9,407 bases of DNA from Geobacter sp. UBA6802 (GTDB taxonomy: Bacteria; Desulfobacterota; Desulfuromonadia; Geobacterales; Pseudopelobacteraceae). The notes under the pieces are model-generated. The model worked only from the letters and a program-made list of their open reading frames with translations, did no database searches and was not told the origin of the DNA. The DNA is taken from assembly GCA_002452325.1 (NCBI GenBank), contig DKFG01000017.1, positions 165-9,571 on the forward strand, read 5' to 3'. Positions within the stretch are counted from its first letter, which is position 1. Each line of letters starts with the position of its first letter. A program made the translations under genes and the position numbers. Positions 7,368 to 9,407 of the stretch are shown piece by piece.

Positions 7368-8579
7368 CTACTTCGCCGCAGCCGGTTGGGCTGCAGGCGC
7401 AGCCGGAAGGTGCTGATCAGCCGAAACCGGCTTGACCGGTGCACCGGGGGCCAGCTTCATGAAGCCGTCAACCACCACCTGATCACCGGCTTTAAGCCCC
7501 TGACTGATGATCCAGTCATGTTCCAACCAGTCGCCCACGATAACCGGTCGGGCCTCGGCCTGCTGCTTGTCATTGACCACAAAGACAATATGACCATTAC
7601 TGGTCTGAATCACGGCCCGTTGGGGCACGGTGATGGCATTGGGCCTGCTGGCCCCTTTCAGCCATGCCTTGACAAACATACCGGGCCGCAGCACCCCTTT
7701 GGGGTTCGCTATCTCGGCCCGCACCAGGTAGGTGCCGGTCTCGCGGTTAAAGGTCGGGTCGGCAAAGTTGACTACACCGGCCTGGGGGTAGCGGCTGCCG
7801 TCAGACAGCTCAAGTTGCACCGTATACTGGCCGTTTTTAGGCCGCAGGATCCTGCCGCTTTCCACCTCTTTCTGCATAGCGGCCTGCTCATTCTGTGAAA
7901 CGCTGAAATCAACCCAGGCCGGGTCCAGCTTGGCAACGTAGGTCAGTTTGGCTGAACTGCTGCCAGCAGCAACGTAGGCGCCTTCACGGACCTGAGACTG
8001 ACCGGATACGCCGCTGACCGGTGAGGTGATGGTGGTATAACTCAGGTCAAGCAGCGCCTTGTCCAGATTGGCCTGGGCCTGTTGCAGGCCGGCCTCGGCA
8101 GCGCGAAAATTACCGATGGCGTTGTCCAGATCACTTTTGCTGGCGGCGTTCTGCTCTGCCAGCGGCCTGACCCGATCAAGATTTGCCTTGGCAGTAAACA
8201 GCTGTGACCTGCGGCTCTCTACCTCGGCCCTGGCTGCATTGGCAGCTGCCTCAAACGGCTTGTTGTCGATCTGGAAGAGCACCTGTCCACGACGAACCGG
8301 CTCTCCCTCACGGTAGCTGATTTTTTCGAGGAAGCCGCTGACCCGGGCCATGATATCAACCTGATGAGAGCTCTGAATCTGGGCCACAAAGGGAAAGGCC
8401 ACCGGCACGGTTCTGGGCTGCGCCACCGCAACCACCACTTCAACCGGCGGCATCGGCACCTTGGGCTGCTCCTTTGCGCCACAGCCGCACAGCGATAACA
8501 ACAGCCAGCAGCCTGAGACTGCACCCAGCATACGCGTTGTATGCACCAGATTTTTTCGTGTGGCCATCTTTGTACCCAT
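7368..8579 (-). CDS. RND efflux periplasmic adaptor lipoprotein (AcrA/MexA type)
   Basis: This 403-aa adaptor links the pump to the outer-membrane duct. The signal peptide ends near LCGC, with Cys33 as the probable lipid anchor. The lipoyl half-motifs flank a coiled-coil hairpin (about 108-178). The hairpin tip carries the family signature Arg136-x3-Leu140-x6-Ser147 that docks onto TolC-like ducts. Beta-barrel and membrane-proximal domains follow, including the segments ETGTYLVRAEI (280-290) and LRPGMFVKAWL (297-307). The Ala/Pro/Gln-rich tail (about 387-403) is probably flexible. The start at 8579 has GGGAG at a somewhat long 10-base spacing; Met5 (8567) is an alternative with a poorer site. 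This is the first gene of the three-gene efflux operon. Transcription probably starts near 8627, from a promoter with a consensus -35 box. No regulator gene is linked to it. Confidence 0.95.
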   Translation of the reverse strand: MGTKMATRKNLVHTTRMLGAVSGCWLLLSLCGCGAKEQPKVPMPPVEVVVAVAQPRTVPVAFPFVAQIQSSHQVDIMARVSGFLEKISYREGEPVRRGQVLFQIDNKPFEAAANAARAEVESRRSQLFTAKANLDRVRPLAEQNAASKSDLDNAIGNFRAAEAGLQQAQANLDKALLDLSYTTITSPVSGVSGQSQVREGAYVAAGSSSAKLTYVAKLDPAWVDFSVSQNEQAAMQKEVESGRILRPKNGQYTVQLELSDGSRYPQAGVVNFADPTFNRETGTYLVRAEIANPKGVLRPGMFVKAWLKGASRPNAITVPQRAVIQTSNGHIVFVVNDKQQAEARPVIVGDWLEHDWIISQGLKAGDQVVVDGFMKLAPGAPVKPVSADQHLPAAPAAQPAAAK

Positions 8580-8633
8580 AGAACCGGTTCTCCCAAGAGT
8601 CAGAGTGTCTTTGTGCAGCTTACAGCAGCAAAA

Positions 8634-8661
8634 ACAATACCAGCATTTCAGGCCATGTCAA
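8634..8661 (-). promoter_or_regulatory. promoter of the efflux operon
   Basis: On the minus strand a perfect TTGACA (complement of 8656-8661) is followed after 16 bases by TATTGT (complement of 8634-8639, 4 of 6). The -10 box is preceded by TGG, which makes it an extended -10 element. Transcription would begin near 8627, about 48 bases before the adaptor start codon. This is the best promoter match in the window. Confidence 0.6.
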
Positions 8662-8674
8662 ACCTGGGCTGACA
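8656..8674. repeat. inverted repeat over the efflux -35 box, possible operator
   Basis: TGTCA (8656-8660) and TGACA (8670-8674) are exact reverse complements separated by 9 bases. The left arm overlaps five of the six bases of the predicted -35 box, so a dimeric protein bound here would block the promoter. Five-bp arms alone are weak evidence. Confidence 0.3.
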
Positions 8675-8709
8675 CCAACAGCATCAGTTTGTGGCCAGAC
8701 ACGGGAGGC

Positions 8710-8738
8710 TTGACGACCATCCAATGCTGTGTTATGCA
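8710..8738 (+). promoter_or_regulatory. candidate promoter for the acyl-CoA synthetase gene
   Basis: TTGACG (8710-8715, 5 of 6) is followed after 17 bases by TATGCA (8733-8738, only 3 of 6). Transcription would begin near 8745, leaving a leader of about 65 bases. The poor -10 box suggests a weak or activator-dependent promoter, or that the true promoter is elsewhere in the gap. Confidence 0.3.
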
Positions 8739-8742
8739 GCAA

Positions 8743-8763
8743 AACTCAAAAATTCAATGAGTT
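8743..8763. repeat. inverted repeat AACTCA-N9-TGAGTT, possible operator
   Basis: AACTCA (8743-8748) and TGAGTT (8758-8763) are perfect reverse complements with a 9-base spacer. A third CTCA follows at 8769-8772, so the half-site CTCA/TGAG occurs three times in 28 bp. The element sits at or just after the predicted synthetase transcription start, where a repressor would act. It could also form a small leader hairpin. Confidence 0.35.
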
Positions 8764-8809
8764 ATACGCTCAGCATTTTTTTACACTTTTAAATACGGAG
8801 GTTAGAAAC

Positions 8810-9407
8810 ATGTCAGATCTGATCACCCATACCATCGGCAGTTTGCTGGACGACGTCGCCCGCCGCTTTCCTGACAACGACGCCCTGGTCTACCCGGAGC
8901 GCGGGCTGCGCTACAGCTACTACCAGTTTAACCAGATCTGCCGTCAGGTGGCCAAAGGTCTGCTGCGGCTGGGGGTCAAGAAGGGGGACCATCTCTCAAT
9001 CTGGGCCTACAACGTGCCGGAGTGGGTGATCCTGCAGTTTGCCACCGCCAAGATCGGCGCGGTACTGGTAACGGTCAACACCGCCTATAAATCAGCCGAG
9101 CTGGAATATGTGCTGCACCAGTCCGACTCCACCACCCTGTTCATGGTCAAGTCATTCAAGGATACCGACTACGTCAAGACCCTGACCGACGTGATCCCCG
9201 CCCTGGCCGCATCCGAACCGGGCAATCTGCAGCATGACAAGCTGCCGTTTCTGAAAAACGTGGTCTTTATCGGCGGAGACACCCCGGCAGGCATGATGAA
9301 CTTTGAGCGGATCATTGAGCTGGGCACAGAGGTGTCCGATGCGGAATTGGCTGCCGTTGAGGCCACCCTTGACTGCCATGAGACCATCAACATGCAGTAC
9401 ACCTCCG
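8810..9407 (+). CDS. AMP-forming acyl-CoA synthetase, N-terminal part (truncated by window edge)
   Basis: The first 199 codons of an AMP-binding enzyme are present; the gene runs off the right edge. Family members activate a carboxylic acid, usually a fatty acid, with ATP and join it to coenzyme A through an acyl-AMP intermediate. The visible part matches the N-terminal region of fatty-acyl-CoA synthetases: RYSYYQFNQICRQVAKGLL (34-52), the WAYNVPEWVILQFATAKIGA segment (65-84) and VNTAYKSAELEYVL (89-102). The last residues, MQYTS (195-199), are the start of the ATP-binding P-loop signature, normally YTSGTTG, so the window ends inside it. The start has a strong ribosome binding site, GGAGG (8797-8801), eight bases before the ATG. 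The gene diverges from the efflux operon. The family is near certain; chain length and acid specificity are not readable here. Confidence 0.93.
   Translation, partial: MSDLITHTIGSLLDDVARRFPDNDALVYPERGLRYSYYQFNQICRQVAKGLLRLGVKKGDHLSIWAYNVPEWVILQFATAKIGAVLVTVNTAYKSAELEYVLHQSDSTTLFMVKSFKDTDYVKTLTDVIPALAASEPGNLQHDKLPFLKNVVFIGGDTPAGMMNFERIIELGTEVSDAELAAVEATLDCHETINMQYTS

Larger units (their letters stand above)
8580..8809. other. divergent control region between efflux operon and acyl-CoA synthetase
   Basis: This 230-bp gap holds a strong promoter candidate for the efflux operon, a weaker one for the synthetase gene, and two inverted repeats with 9-base spacers, all listed separately. The perfect 12-bp palindrome AGAACCGGTTCT (8580-8591) abuts the adaptor start codon and begins within its ribosome binding site. 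A 22-codon plus-strand ORF (8724-8792) ends 17 bases before the synthetase start but has no properly spaced ribosome binding site. Confidence 0.7.

Noticed and set aside
7257..7898. 213-codon plus-strand ORF
   Set aside because: It is antisense to the adaptor and the start of the pump gene. Its protein is His/Gly/Asp-rich with no recognisable domain, as expected for the complement of a well-supported gene.
8724..8792. 22-codon possible leader peptide before the acyl-CoA synthetase
   Set aside because: The nearest GGGAGG is 15 bases away, the candidate promoter would start transcription after its ATG, and the peptide has no run of a single regulatory amino acid.

Overview
The window carries no obvious foreign DNA, insertion sequence, CRISPR array or RNA gene. 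The coding regions are moderately GC-rich, the gaps between them are much richer in A+T, and ribosome binding sites are strong. Gene content is IclR regulator, CBS-DUF294 signalling protein, RND efflux operon and fatty-acyl-CoA synthetase. This fits a Gram-negative proteobacterium, and I would guess the Geobacter/Desulfuromonadales group. That placement is an impression from protein style and base composition, not a measured result.

Layout from left to right. (1) Positions 1-7 hold only the start codon and first bases of a minus-strand gene that leaves the window, with a near-perfect ribosome binding site. (2) An IclR-family regulator (195-974, minus) lies directly upstream of it and is probably co-transcribed with it. 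(3) A 406-bp AT-rich region (975-1380) separates the regulator from a plus-strand gene and holds divergent promoter candidates and several inverted repeats. (4) A 485-aa protein with a CBS pair and a DUF294 putative nucleotidyltransferase domain (1381-2838, plus). (5) A complete tripartite RND efflux operon on the minus strand, transcribed from about 8627 down to 2828: periplasmic adaptor lipoprotein, inner-membrane RND pump, outer-membrane factor lipoprotein. The adaptor and pump genes are 9 bp apart, and the pump and outer-membrane genes overlap by 8 bp. (6) A 230-bp divergent control region (8580-8809). (7) The first 199 codons of an AMP-forming acyl-CoA synthetase (8810 to the window edge, plus), cut just inside its ATP-binding signature.

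How the parts may work together. The three efflux proteins should form one envelope-spanning, proton-driven export machine. No TetR, MarR or two-component regulator is linked to it inside the window. Control must come from elsewhere, and the inverted repeats in the 8580-8809 gap are the obvious places for it to act. The pump operon shares that gap with an acyl-CoA synthetase gene, so a common signal such as fatty acid or membrane stress is possible but unproven. The efflux operon and the CBS-DUF294 gene converge and overlap by 11 bp, and a strong two-way hairpin sits exactly at the junction.

I found no convincing undescribed system. The points most worth a second look are the convergent overlap with its hairpin, the operator-like repeats in the two divergent gaps, and a CBS-DUF294 protein with no partner gene next to it.
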